Positions 35,523 through 44,589 of a stretch of DNA of 50,232 nucleotides are shown in pieces. Both the position numbers and the translations under genes were made by a program. Numbering within the stretch: the stretch's first letter is position 1; every line of letters starts with the position of its first letter. The notes under the pieces were generated by a model. It was not told where the DNA came from and searched no databases. It was given only the letters and a program-made list of their open reading frames with translations. Origin of the DNA: Dulcicalothrix desertica PCC 7102 (GTDB lineage Bacteria > Cyanobacteriota > Cyanobacteriia > Cyanobacteriales > Nostocaceae); NCBI RefSeq assembly GCF_003991905.1, contig NZ_RSCL01000029.1, positions 1 through 50,232 of the forward strand. The letters run 5' to 3'.

Positions 35523-36455
35523 CTATGGTTGATTAAAGCGAGTGATTAACTCTTCGCGAGATAATGAGAGTAGTAAACGAGTATATTCTTCGATAGGTTG
35601 CGTTAAAAGCGATGGAATAATGTTGATTAACTCAGCGTCAAGTGTACCGAAGCGCGCTTTAAGTAAATTCTCAATCACAATACGTTGACCTTGCTCGATA
35701 CCTTGCTCGATACCTTGCTCGATACCTTGCTCGATACCACGTTCTAATCCTCGACGTTCGGTAGCTTCTTCCCACTCTGCATATGCTTTTGATACTATCA
35801 TCATGAACTCCAAATCTTCATCGTTTTGTGGTTTTAATCCTATGGTAACTTTCCATGCTGATAATAGACGCAATGCTGCATTCCGTTGCTTGTCATTATT
35901 GGGCAAAGCAAGAATTTCGTCTATGGCTTCCCCTTGTACTGTTTGCCGACCAAAAAGTCTTAACCATCTTGTTTCCGCTCTTTTAGGCAGTAGGTTGACT
36001 GATACAAACCTTCTATGATCACCATCTGGGCTGAAGTATATACCATTAACCCAGCCATTACGAGATTGGGCGCCGTAATTATTAAGTAAGGTTTCTGATG
36101 CTGAAGGTGTAATTATCCATAACTTCGGCAGTTCTTCTTCAGTAACTTTCCTTTCATCGCGCTTTGCTTCACGTCTACATTCCTTACGAGTAGCAAGTAG
36201 CTTATATGAACAACTCTCGACTTCTTCATCTGTTGGTTGATTACGGAAAGGTTCTATTAGACACGGTGTTGAAGCTATACGACGCAATAGACCCAGAGAT
36301 TTGGGTATTTTCTCTGGTTCTACTGTAGGTTTGAAGTATATGTCTACAAAAGTCGATTCGCCTGGTACTTCATCATTAATTTTAACTTGACCGTATGGAC
36401 TCAGGAATTCTTCAAAGAACTGTTTTGAGAATTGGTCAAATGGATTTTTTGTCAT
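35523..36455 (-). CDS. Rpn/DUF4351-type protein with internal GIEQ tandem repeats
   Basis: From ATG 36455 the protein begins MTKNPFDQFSKQFFEEFLSP. An ATG 30 nt upstream exists but is less typical. The N-terminal region resembles the cyanobacterial Rpn/PDDEXK-type proteins (VDIYFKPTVEPEKIPKSLGL). The C-terminal part has SAWKVTIGLKPQND and a DUF4351-like LLKARFGTLDAELINIIPSL. Between them RGIEQGIEQGIEQGIEQGQ comes from 12-bp DNA repeats near 35690-35745. Length can vary by 4 residues per repeat. Role not known; Rpn proteins are nucleases promoting recombination. Confidence 0.75.
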   Translation of the reverse strand: MTKNPFDQFSKQFFEEFLSPYGQVKINDEVPGESTFVDIYFKPTVEPEKIPKSLGLLRRIASTPCLIEPFRNQPTDEEVESCSYKLLATRKECRREAKRDERKVTEEELPKLWIITPSASETLLNNYGAQSRNGWVNGIYFSPDGDHRRFVSVNLLPKRAETRWLRLFGRQTVQGEAIDEILALPNNDKQRNAALRLLSAWKVTIGLKPQNDEDLEFMMIVSKAYAEWEEATERRGLERGIEQGIEQGIEQGIEQGQRIVIENLLKARFGTLDAELINIIPSLLTQPIEEYTRLLLSLSREELITRFNQP

Positions 36456-36994
36456 TCTTATACCTGTATTGATTTTACATGTCATATGAACGCAGCAACA
36501 AAAAGGCGCCTACCTTAAGAAAGCGCTGTTTTTGAGTAGATGCTTTTTACACTTAATGTCCTTTGTCGAATAATTGTACTAACTATATCTTGTATTAATT
36601 GATATTTTCCTGTCTTCACAAAAAATTAATAAAACAAATCTACTGTGTAGTTGCGGCGCCTAGAACCGCGTGAACTGATGAAACTTTCAAAAGATAACTT
36701 GGATACTAGTGGTCTTGTGATTAAATCTGGTAGGCTCACGGTGTCTTACCTAACCAAATAGCTGATTCAATCCGTTGTTGATAGTTCTGTGGGCAAAGAG
36801 AAACTTCCTTTGTGTCCTTTGTGTTTTTGTGGTTCATTCTATATATTTGCTATGTAAATGATATGTCAGCTTGATACTTGATGGATAGATATTAAGATGT
36901 TGGGTTACGCGCGGACGCTCCACCCAACCTACAAAAATATGTTAAATCATGTGGTGGAAATTAGTGCATGAGTTTAAGGCTGTGAGAAATATAG
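36456..36994. repeat. Repeat-rich intergenic region
   Basis: About 540 bp without a gene. It contains two GGCGCC sites (36505, 36655), a CTTTGTGTCCTTTGTG-type Nostocales tract (about 36808-36840), and a GTTGGGTTACGCGCGGAC copy (36898-36940) matching the repeat near 2885 in reverse. No full-length frame was recognised. Confidence 0.5.
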
Positions 36995-38886
36995 GTGTAC
37001 ATAAATAAACTTATTGAGTTATCGCAGTCAGCTTTAATTTTAGCTAGGGAATTGAAAAAACCATTATCTGAGTCGAATGCTTTAGGCGCCCAAGCGTTAG
37101 CATATAAAGAGTTAGGAGAACAAGATAAAGCTATCACTATCTTAGAGGATGTTTGAAAAGTGTGCTTTCATGTCATGCTGAGGAACGAAGCATCTCGGTA
37201 TATAGTTTCAAACCCTAGATTCTACCCTGCGGGAAAACTACGTTTACGTTCCGTAAGACTCCACTCGCTTGGGACAATTTATACCTTATCTGACTTTTCA
37301 AACAACCTCTTAGAGTAAGCGTTAAATATTGCGCGCAAAAACCGCTCACTTAACGAAGAAACAACTATTCTTAATCACCTTGCAGATATTTATATACGAC
37401 AAGGAAACAATCGCAAGCTGATAGAAACGAATTTACGACAAGTAGAAATTAGTAAAGAGCAAAATGATATTCGGGGATTAGGATTTAGTTTACTGACTCT
37501 CGGCAGTAACTATAATGTGGTTGGTTTATATCCAAAAGCAATTGAATCATACCAACAAATTTTGGCAATAATTCCAAAGATTGATAATGCAAAGTTGCCT
37601 CCTTCTTTACAAGACTCTCCTCAACTATTAGAATTTAATGCTTTAATCGGTTTGAGTATTAGTTATGATAATCTAGGAGAAAATAATAAAGCTTTAGAAT
37701 CAGCAGAACAAGCTTTAAAACGCGCGCAAGCTTTTGGTAAGCGTGATTTTGAAGTAGATGCACTGTTGAGATTAGCCTCATTATATAGTCTTAGTTATAA
37801 AAATTATTCAAAATCCGCCGAAATTAGTCAGCAAGCATTAACGATTGCAAGACAAATTAAAGAACCTAGTCTTGAAATAAAGGCATTACAGTCTTTAAGT
37901 GATGCTTACATTAAACAAGGAAATTACATCCAAGCAATAGATTCTGCAAATCAAATTTTAGTTAGTGCGAAAGACAAGGGGAATCCTAATTTTCAAAATA
38001 CCGCATTAGGATTATTATATAAAATTTATAATCAACAAGGTAATTATCAAAAAGCTGCTGCAACCGCAGATTCAAGATTAGTACTTGCAAAACAATTAAA
38101 AATTCGCTACTATGAGATGGCTGCTTTGATTGATGTAAGTGAAAGTTATCTATCTTTGGGCGATACTACGAAAGCTTTAGAGGCTGCGAATCAATCTTTA
38201 GCGATTGCAGAAGAATCAAATAGTTCTGGTAGCAAAGCTATTGCCTTGTTAATTCTCGCGCGCGTTTATCAAAACCAAGGACAATATGAGCAAGCAATTC
38301 CATTAGTACAAAAGTCTTTAGAATTATCGCGTAATAGTAAAAACTATTATGGAGAAGTAACTGCTTTTTCTACACTCAGTAATATTCATACCGCAACCCA
38401 ACGAAGCAATTAAATAGTACCGTCAAGCAATTAACCAGATAGAAAACGTGCGTCGTAACATCCAAGGACTACCACAAGAACTCCAATCATCTTATTTACT
38501 AGCTACGGTAGACTTTGATAAAGTTAAAAGGGCTGACATTTACCGTCACTATGCCAACATTATTACTAAAACTTGGACGTACCGCAGAAGCACAACAGGT
38601 ATTAGAACTACTCAAATATCAAGAAGTTCAAGATTATTTGCGCGCGGGTAAAGGTGTTGATAGCACTCCGAAAAATCAAATTATTGCCCTTGGCAAAGAA
38701 CTCAGCGACTTAGAAACCATTCCCCGTGACAAACGTAGTAGTACACAGCAACAGCGCATTATCGAACTGCGAAAAACTCAAGAAAAACTGCTTCAAGAAT
38801 ATGGAGAATTTTTTAAAAACCCAGAAGTCATAAAACGTATTGAAGAACTACGTCAAATTACTGGAGGAGAAAACTTTGACCCGTAA
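36995..38886 (+). pseudogene. Decayed TPR (CHAT-type) protein gene, interrupted by a MITE
   Basis: The reading starts at about 36995, runs as TPR helices (SALILARELKKPLSESNALG, ALAYKELGEQDKAITILE), and is cut at 37144 by a 165-bp MITE. With the element and one TTA removed, the frame resumes but meets TAA at once, then ALNIARKNRSLNEETTILNH and on into the main open part (GTG-free, ATG 37517). A frameshift near 38400, a TAG at 38415 and another shift near 38560 separate NEAIK, ENVRRNIQGLPQELQ and KLGRTAEAQQVLELLKYQEV. The last part resembles the segment before a CHAT peptidase, but no CHAT catalytic domain follows. At least five lesions: a pseudogene. Confidence 0.8.
37145..37309. mobile_element. 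165-bp MITE with 17-bp inverted ends and TTA duplication
   Basis: GAGGATGTTTGAAAAGT (37145-37161) and ACTTTTCAAACAACCTC (37293-37309) are inverted repeats with one mismatch. TTA lies directly on both sides (37142-37144 and 37310-37312), a 3-bp target duplication. It carries no gene. A half-copy of the same end occurs at 34860. Confidence 0.78.
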
Positions 38887-38935
38887 AAACAAGCAAGACG
38901 CTTCTTTCGCAACGGGCTTTAATCTGCTGAAAAAA

Positions 38936-39685
38936 TTAAATAACCAACAGAAGTGCTGCATAACCTGCTGCACCCAAAGCAAAAGCCCAAAAACGGCTTT
39001 CTCGCTCTTGAGGTAATTCCTCTTTTAATACATTCAGAACAATTCCACCTGCTAAAAAAGAAAATAATACAGCAATTGCAGCCTCATCTAGTTGTGTACG
39101 GGTGCCAAGTACCCAACCGACAATAATTGCTGCTGCTAAAATCCAACGGCCAACCCGGTCATATATATGCTGATGGTGTTCACGCAAGCCATAATCATTT
39201 ACAATAAAATGAGTTGCCATTGCTAAACTAAATACTAATAAACTAACAATACCTACTTTTTCTCGATGAAGTAATAAGTAACCAATTAAAGCATTGTAAA
39301 AACCAAACGAAACCATATGCAGCCAAAATACATTTAAACTAGTTGCATCACCTTTACCAATTTGTTTACGATGCAAGCGAGTAATGAGCGCTATTCGTTC
39401 TAATCCATAAAACACAGTTAGTCCTACTAATGCAATCAAGTAAACATGGTGTTCTACAAACGGAATTACTCCTTCTCCTACTTCCTTCAGCACGGCTTGA
39501 TGTTTGCTTAATTCGGGTAAGATATGTACAAAAATGTAAGCAGAAGAAACACCTCCTGCTGCGGAAAGCCAACGACTTCGAGGAATATTTATAAATCTTA
39601 ATTTTCCAGAAAATAGGTGTGTAAGTGCTAGACAAATTACAACTAATCCTGATAGAACAAAGTTATTATAATTAGGTGCAGACAT
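38936..39685 (-). CDS. Seven-helix integral membrane protein, ZIP-like
   Basis: 249 aa with about seven hydrophobic helices. Histidine-rich stretches between them (FVHILPELSKHQAVLKEVGE, ATHFIVNDYGLREHHQHIYD) resemble the metal-loop region of ZIP-type transporters, and GGVSSAYIFVHILPEL resembles ZIP helix motifs. No strong family signature was seen, so metal transport is only a possibility. The gene is followed by the decayed TPR gene, convergent with it. The hairpin GGCTTACAG/CTGTAAGCC lies at 39728-39764. Confidence 0.7.
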   Translation of the reverse strand: MSAPNYNNFVLSGLVVICLALTHLFSGKLRFINIPRSRWLSAAGGVSSAYIFVHILPELSKHQAVLKEVGEGVIPFVEHHVYLIALVGLTVFYGLERIALITRLHRKQIGKGDATSLNVFWLHMVSFGFYNALIGYLLLHREKVGIVSLLVFSLAMATHFIVNDYGLREHHQHIYDRVGRWILAAAIIVGWVLGTRTQLDEAAIAVLFSFLAGGIVLNVLKEELPQERESRFWAFALGAAGYAALLLVI

Positions 39686-39727
39686 TTTTGTAATTTGTAC
39701 TAGTATCTAATCAAAGCAAATCATTGT

Positions 39728-39764
39728 GGCTTACAGATGAAAGTATATATTTTACCTGTAAGCC
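39728..39764. terminator. Hairpin downstream of the DUF2382 gene
   Basis: GGCTTACAG (39728-39736) and CTGTAAGCC (39756-39764) are perfect 9-bp arms with a 19-nt AT-rich loop, 11 nt beyond the stop of the minus-strand gene ending at 39775. No T-run follows. Confidence 0.4.
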
Positions 39765-39774
39765 AAATTTTATG

Positions 39775-40617
39775 CTAGATTTTTCTTTCATCTATTGGAC
39801 GACCATCTGTATCAATATCAAGTTCTTCGCGTCGAACTGTCTCTTTTGACTCAACTGTATCGCGGTCTACAACTTTCTTGACTCGGACTTCTTCTCGCAC
39901 AACAGCTTCTTTGTGGATATCTGGTGTTTCTTCGTAAAGCTCCATTCTAGCAACTTCACCTTCACGAAAGGCGCCAGTCGGGTTACTAGTTGTAGTGCTT
40001 GAAGGATTAGTACGCTCAATTACTACTCGTTCTTTCTCAATAGGTATAGCTACACGAGCAGTATCAGTTTCTACGTGTTTACCAATAGAGACTTCCCCTG
40101 CTTTACGACGTTGTTTGTTAGCAACTAATCGCTCTTCATAAAGTTTCAGGGTTTGATTATCCTGTTCATCGACATCATATAATGACGGTTCTTGCTCGTA
40201 ATTATAAGTGCTTCGGTCGTAATCAGTAGTACTTTGAGTCATTCCAGAAGTAGCAGCCATCGGACGATATATACCGCGAACTTGCTCTTCATAGTCGTAA
40301 TCAACTTTTTCTAATTCATCGAAGTTAGGTAAATTTTCAACTTGCTCTTTAGTCAGACCAGATGCGTACACCTCTTTGTCTCCATAGTCAACACGTGCGC
40401 GACCGATAGGAAGCAAGACTTTTTTACCAAAAATCCAAAATCCGGTATCTACTACTAAATAGCGTAAACGACCTGTATCTTCATCAACTAAAATATCGGA
40501 CACTTTACCAACTTTTTCACGTCCTTCTGCGTAAACATCGAAGTTCTCAACATACTCTAAATCAGAATATTCTTCGTTGTAAGTGGGGTAAAAATCGTTA
40601 ACTTTTACAAGTGCCAT
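39775..40617 (-). CDS. PRC-barrel plus DUF2382 (YsnF/AvaK) stress protein
   Basis: 280 aa. Residues 1-110 form a PRC-barrel: VGKVSDILVDEDTGRLRYLV, GFWIFGKKVLLPIGRARVDY and GLTKEQVENLPNFDELEKVD. A linker rich in tyrosine follows. From about 155 to the end is the DUF2382/YsnF domain with YEERLVANKQRRKAGEVSIG, VETDTARVAIPIEKERVVIE and EEVRVKKVVDRDTVESKETV. Related proteins accumulate in stress, including desiccation and akinete formation (AvaK). It has a shorter paralogue 6 kb away (46075-46722) with only the first domain. Confidence 0.9.
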   Translation of the reverse strand: MALVKVNDFYPTYNEEYSDLEYVENFDVYAEGREKVGKVSDILVDEDTGRLRYLVVDTGFWIFGKKVLLPIGRARVDYGDKEVYASGLTKEQVENLPNFDELEKVDYDYEEQVRGIYRPMAATSGMTQSTTDYDRSTYNYEQEPSLYDVDEQDNQTLKLYEERLVANKQRRKAGEVSIGKHVETDTARVAIPIEKERVVIERTNPSSTTTSNPTGAFREGEVARMELYEETPDIHKEAVVREEVRVKKVVDRDTVESKETVRREELDIDTDGRPIDERKI

Positions 40618-40790
40618 TCAAATCAACTCCTATTTGTTGTGTTTGATTTTCTTTTCGACAACCATTTAACTTATATTTAATTTAAAATTTTGTTGAAAAT
40701 ATAACCTCTATCAAATGATATAAAATTATTTTTTTGTTTATTTTTTTGTTTAATATTTATAAACTTAATTACTCTAACTATAAGAAATAA

Positions 40791-41051
40791 TTATATTGAG
40801 TGAAAAAAGATACTATTTATATCTTGCATACGTAAAATGTTTGCAGAATAAACGTTTTTGCTAGCTACGCATATCAAATCATAATTGTTATTACTACAAT
40901 GAACATTAAACTTCCTAGACTCCTTATAATCATCATTATTCCTTCTAACTGCATTAAATATAAATGTTCCAATTAAATAACAGCCGAATAGTAATAGTAT
41001 TGCAACAATTACTTTGATAAAAATATTACTAGGACGTTGATTTCTATTCAT
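40791..41051 (-). CDS. Possible small single-pass membrane protein
   Basis: 86 aa: a basic N-terminus (MNRNQRPSNIF), one hydrophobic helix IKVIVAILLLFGCYLIGTFI and a polar C-terminus with two cysteines (HCSNNNYDLICVASKN). No family recognised. The AT-rich context gives no clear ribosome site, and the gene lies in an otherwise empty 300-bp stretch. Probably real because the helix and polarity pattern look coding, but short. Confidence 0.45.
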   Translation of the reverse strand: MNRNQRPSNIFIKVIVAILLLFGCYLIGTFIFNAVRRNNDDYKESRKFNVHCSNNNYDLICVASKNVYSANILRMQDINSIFFHSI

Positions 41052-41089
41052 TTTTTTTTAACTTACTTATTAATAAATTTAAAATATCT

Positions 41090-41593
41090 TTATGTCAAAG
41101 CCGGAATAACTTTTTCGCCAAAAACCTCGATAAACTGCTGCTGCCCTCTGTTGACATTGTGTAGAATTAGTTCATCAAATCCCAACTCAATATCTTTTTG
41201 TAGCCACTCGATATGCTGCTGTGGGTTTGCGGAAATACGAACATGTTCATGTAATTCTTCCGGTTGTACAAACATTCCAGCTGCATCAAATTGCTGGGGA
41301 GTTTGTAATTGAGTCATCAAAATATTTTTAAAAATGTTATTGCGCCACTGTTGATATGCTTTTTGTAATGCACTATCTTCATCGCGGTCATAAGAAAGCT
41401 GTACTTTTAAAATCATTGGTTTGCCTTCTCCACCACCCCGACGAAAAGCATCAACAACTGTTTTCAGTTTTTCTGGTGGACGAGAAATAGTAATTAACCC
41501 TTCAGCCCAACTACCTAACCATTCCGCAGTTTCAGGAGTAATAGCGGCGCCAATAATTGGGGGTATGATTTCTGGACGAGTATAAAGTTTTGC
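41090..41593 (-). pseudogene. LLM-class flavin oxidoreductase, C-terminal fragment
   Basis: After the TAA at the HAD end, the same minus frame continues AKLYTRPEIIPPIIGAAITP, then ETAEWLGSWAEGLITISRP, KLKTVVDAFRRGGGEGKP and MILKVQLSYDRDEDSALQKA, ending at 41090. This is the C-terminal half of a luciferase-like (LLM class) flavin-dependent oxidoreductase. The N-terminal half, including the start, is missing. The ATG at 41416 (MILKVQLSY) could start a 108-residue peptide, but it would not fold as an enzyme. See the HAD gene for the deletion junction. Confidence 0.65.
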
Positions 41594-42070
41594 TTATTCA
41601 ACACATACTTTACCTTTATTTCCACCGCTTTCTCCGTAGTAAAACTCACAACCCCACATTGCTTTGAAATTTGGAGCCATACAGTTATGGCGGGCAATTT
41701 CCACCATTCCACAAGTAATTAGGTAAAATTCAAGTTCTACCTTTGGATTGAGTTCATGTGTACGTTGTCTTAGGTGGTCAAACATATCAGTTACACCATC
41801 AAAGGGAGCTAGCTCTTGACCAAACTTAGCAATATATTCCTGTGTAATTTTATTGTCTTGTCGCTTTGATTCTTGAATCAAGGCATAAAACCGAGCCAGA
41901 ATTTTATCCCACCCTTTATCAATTAAAGGTTTTATTTTTTCTTGACGAAATTTAAGAGGGTCAATACCTAAGCTTGATAATAAAGCATCAACGGTATCTT
42001 GTACCAAGGTATCATCGAAATCAAATACTACGGCGATACGGTTAGAAAAAGGTTTTGTTACAACTGTCAT
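41594..42070 (-). pseudogene. HAD-family hydrolase, C-terminally truncated by a deletion
   Basis: 158 aa from ATG 42070. The N-terminus carries the HAD motif I VVFDFDDTLVQDTVDALLSS, with cap residues following and motif II in YLITCGMVEIARHNCMAPNF. A full HAD of this type needs a further 100 or more residues with motifs III and IV (Lys, DD). Instead it stops after GKVCVE, and the same frame runs on as a flavin-oxidoreductase fragment. The join GGNKGKVCVE-stop-AKLYTRPE is in frame, which is how a clean deletion of neighbouring DNA could look. Confidence 0.65.
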
Positions 42071-42146
42071 ATTAATATCTTATAAACTACGGTATCAAGG
42101 CAAAAACGTACTTAAGTACTATATCTATCAGGCGCCATTATCAAAA

Positions 42147-44543
42147 CTAACCAGTAACATTAACCTGATAGTTACGATTTTCCCAATGGTTCGCTTCAAT
42201 CCAGAAAAAAGTAAACTTGATAGGATGTTTTTGATTCGCTTCAATATCAATATCTACAAAGTGAATATCAAGCGTCGTTGCCGTTGAATTAGTTTCATTC
42301 GCTGTTTGCCAATCTGAAATTGACCAATGTAAGCGAAAAGGAGTGTTGGCTTGAATTCGCAGTGTGTATCCTGCTTTAAGAGCGTTAATTTGACGGTTGA
42401 ATTTCCAGATTTCGAGAAATTTAGTTTGTTTACCTCCATTTTGATACCGCTGTGCAACTTCTGGTATCCATTCAAATACTCGCCCATCTTTAGCTGACCG
42501 TAGCAGCATAATATACTCAGCATGTGCCCATGCTAAAGGCATTGCCGAGCCAGTTGGTTTTCCTAGATACAAATGAGCTTCAGGAAGGTCTTGTTCATCC
42601 CAAATTTGTTCGGGCAATAATCCTGTATCAGAAGCAAAAGCCTCCATTGCTTGAATAAAAGGTTGCACGTCATGTCCTGCGGCTAACTCGTAATGTCCCC
42701 GCTCTCCTGTTAAAAGTGGCCACGCTCGTCCTTTGCCATAACTAACAAAAGGACTGCCATCTTCTTGTTGCCCGTAACCATCGTGGTTATAACGATGCCA
42801 ACAGTAACCATAGGGTGTATCTACTTTTAGCACCGCATCCACAACTTTTAAAGAATCAACGATTAGGGGGTCGTGAGGAGAGCGAACTCCATACCGTACT
42901 AATTCCAAAAAGCCTGCATCAACAATTTCTTTTGCTAGAAATTGTGATTTTTCTCCTTCTGGATAGTTGGCAATGGCTAGCATCCCTTGATTTGGGTCTT
43001 CATTTGGTTGAGGGTCATGAATATCTACAGGATTAATGCGGATATAGTGGCGTTTAATTTCAGGAACTAAGCTTCCCTCGGTCGTTACTGTCCAAGTTTC
43101 TAAGTGACTTTCTAAGAAATCAGCATATTCTTCAATAAACTGGGCTGTTGAATTATCCCCTCTAGAGCGCGCATATGTTGCCGCACAAATCAAAGCTGCA
43201 ATTTGAGATGCAAGAGTCGATGGAGAATAACCGCTGGCTTCTTCCCATCTTTCCTGTTGCGTTGCTGGACCATGATGAATTAAAAACTTAGCTGCCCTCA
43301 TTACCATTGGATAAGGGTCAAACTGCCGCAAAGCTTTCTCTCGATAAAGGCGCCACACAAGCAGAATTGGGAACGCCACTTGGTCAAGTTGAATTCCTGT
43401 CCAATAAGGTTCACCATTTATCCAACAGTTCTGAGCAAATCCACCATCCGCCTGTTGGCTAGCAGCAATATAAATCAACGCTTCCAACGCAGTTGTCGAA
43501 TGTCCAGCAGCTAGTAGCGCTGTCACACTATTTACCATATCGCGGAACCAAACTAAGTGATAACCGCCCTGCTGTTGGTCGCTATGTGCTTCACCCCAAG
43601 GAATTGACAATGAAGCAATCATGGCGCCTGGGTATATTTTGTCTTCGTGTGCCAATAACAAACTAAAACTACTATTGTATAAATTACCACCATCACACGA
43701 GACTTTTTCAAGTGGTAGAAAATTTTCACAAGCGCGTTGCCACTGTTCGATGTAACGTGCCTTATGTTTCTCAAAACTCACATCTAGTGATAGTAAAAGG
43801 GTTGTCACTGCGTCATGAAGACGACTGGCGAATGCTACTCCCAAGGTAAATTCCTGATGCTCTTCTATATTGATTTCCCCAGTTAGGGCAACATTTCCTG
43901 CTTCTGCCTCAATATATTCCCAGTCCATCTGAAAATTATCCGCCAAATCTGTCCAACCGTCACTTATTCCGACATAGCCGCAAGAAAGGCGAGTAAAGGG
44001 AACGGTTGCAGCCATTGCCAGCCAATTATTATCTTGATGGGCAGTTAAAATTTTGACTCCTGCTACTTCTACAACTTTGGCGTTGTCATTCCAACCACCA
44101 ATACCCATGTGCGGCGAACATAGCGCGTAAAGTCGGAGTTTTGACAGTATCTCTTTATCACCAGCAACGCGCGTGTGTTGAAGAATGCATGAATCTCGCG
44201 GGTCGGTAATTATCTCCTTAGTAATTGTATAACGTCCTTCTGGATCCGAGTTAGTAATCTTGTATCCTAGAACATGTGGCGAGATTTGTTCTGTTTTGGT
44301 ATGTAAATGGCGCCGTTCTTCATGCAAAAAGCTAGAACCATCAGTAATTAAATATTGCAAGTCCCGAATTTGGGGACAGTCAATTGTCGGATAATAAACT
44401 TCATTAAGAATACCGTTGGAGAGAGTAAACCAAACTCGACTGGAAATAGCGTAAGCAGTTCCCACTCCGTTTTTATTACCTTGAGTCCAACGGGGTTCTA
44501 TTCCTGGTTTTCCAAAAGCTATGCTTTGATGTTGCTGTGTCAT
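42147..44543 (-). CDS. GH15-family glucoamylase-like enzyme
   Basis: 798 aa. An N-terminal beta-sandwich of about 270 residues (RVWFTLSNGILNEVYYPTID, LQYLITDGSSF) is typical of bacterial GH15. The (alpha/alpha)6 barrel follows with GGYHLVWFRDMVNSVTALLA near 322, GEPYWTGIQLDQVAFPILLV near 375, and a catalytic-base region GLLPEQIWDEQDLPE near 645. These enzymes release glucose from the non-reducing ends of alpha-glucans, so it could act on glycogen. The usual motif QLDE reads QLDQ here. The start at 44543 has no close alternative ATG. An Nramp-like gene lies 47 bp further upstream on the same strand, possibly cotranscribed. Confidence 0.85.
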   Translation of the reverse strand: MTQQHQSIAFGKPGIEPRWTQGNKNGVGTAYAISSRVWFTLSNGILNEVYYPTIDCPQIRDLQYLITDGSSFLHEERRHLHTKTEQISPHVLGYKITNSDPEGRYTITKEIITDPRDSCILQHTRVAGDKEILSKLRLYALCSPHMGIGGWNDNAKVVEVAGVKILTAHQDNNWLAMAATVPFTRLSCGYVGISDGWTDLADNFQMDWEYIEAEAGNVALTGEINIEEHQEFTLGVAFASRLHDAVTTLLLSLDVSFEKHKARYIEQWQRACENFLPLEKVSCDGGNLYNSSFSLLLAHEDKIYPGAMIASLSIPWGEAHSDQQQGGYHLVWFRDMVNSVTALLAAGHSTTALEALIYIAASQQADGGFAQNCWINGEPYWTGIQLDQVAFPILLVWRLYREKALRQFDPYPMVMRAAKFLIHHGPATQQERWEEASGYSPSTLASQIAALICAATYARSRGDNSTAQFIEEYADFLESHLETWTVTTEGSLVPEIKRHYIRINPVDIHDPQPNEDPNQGMLAIANYPEGEKSQFLAKEIVDAGFLELVRYGVRSPHDPLIVDSLKVVDAVLKVDTPYGYCWHRYNHDGYGQQEDGSPFVSYGKGRAWPLLTGERGHYELAAGHDVQPFIQAMEAFASDTGLLPEQIWDEQDLPEAHLYLGKPTGSAMPLAWAHAEYIMLLRSAKDGRVFEWIPEVAQRYQNGGKQTKFLEIWKFNRQINALKAGYTLRIQANTPFRLHWSISDWQTANETNSTATTLDIHFVDIDIEANQKHPIKFTFFWIEANHWENRNYQVNVTG

Positions 44544-44589
44544 TTTTGCTTGTAAGAAATATCTTTTGCTTTAACTTCAACTTCCACAT

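Noticed and set aside
35690-35745. CRISPR-like array
   Set aside because: The 12-bp units are contiguous without spacers and code in frame for GIEQ.
41515-41712. 65-codon frame across the HAD/LLM junction
   Set aside because: Out of frame with both recognised fragments; a shadow.
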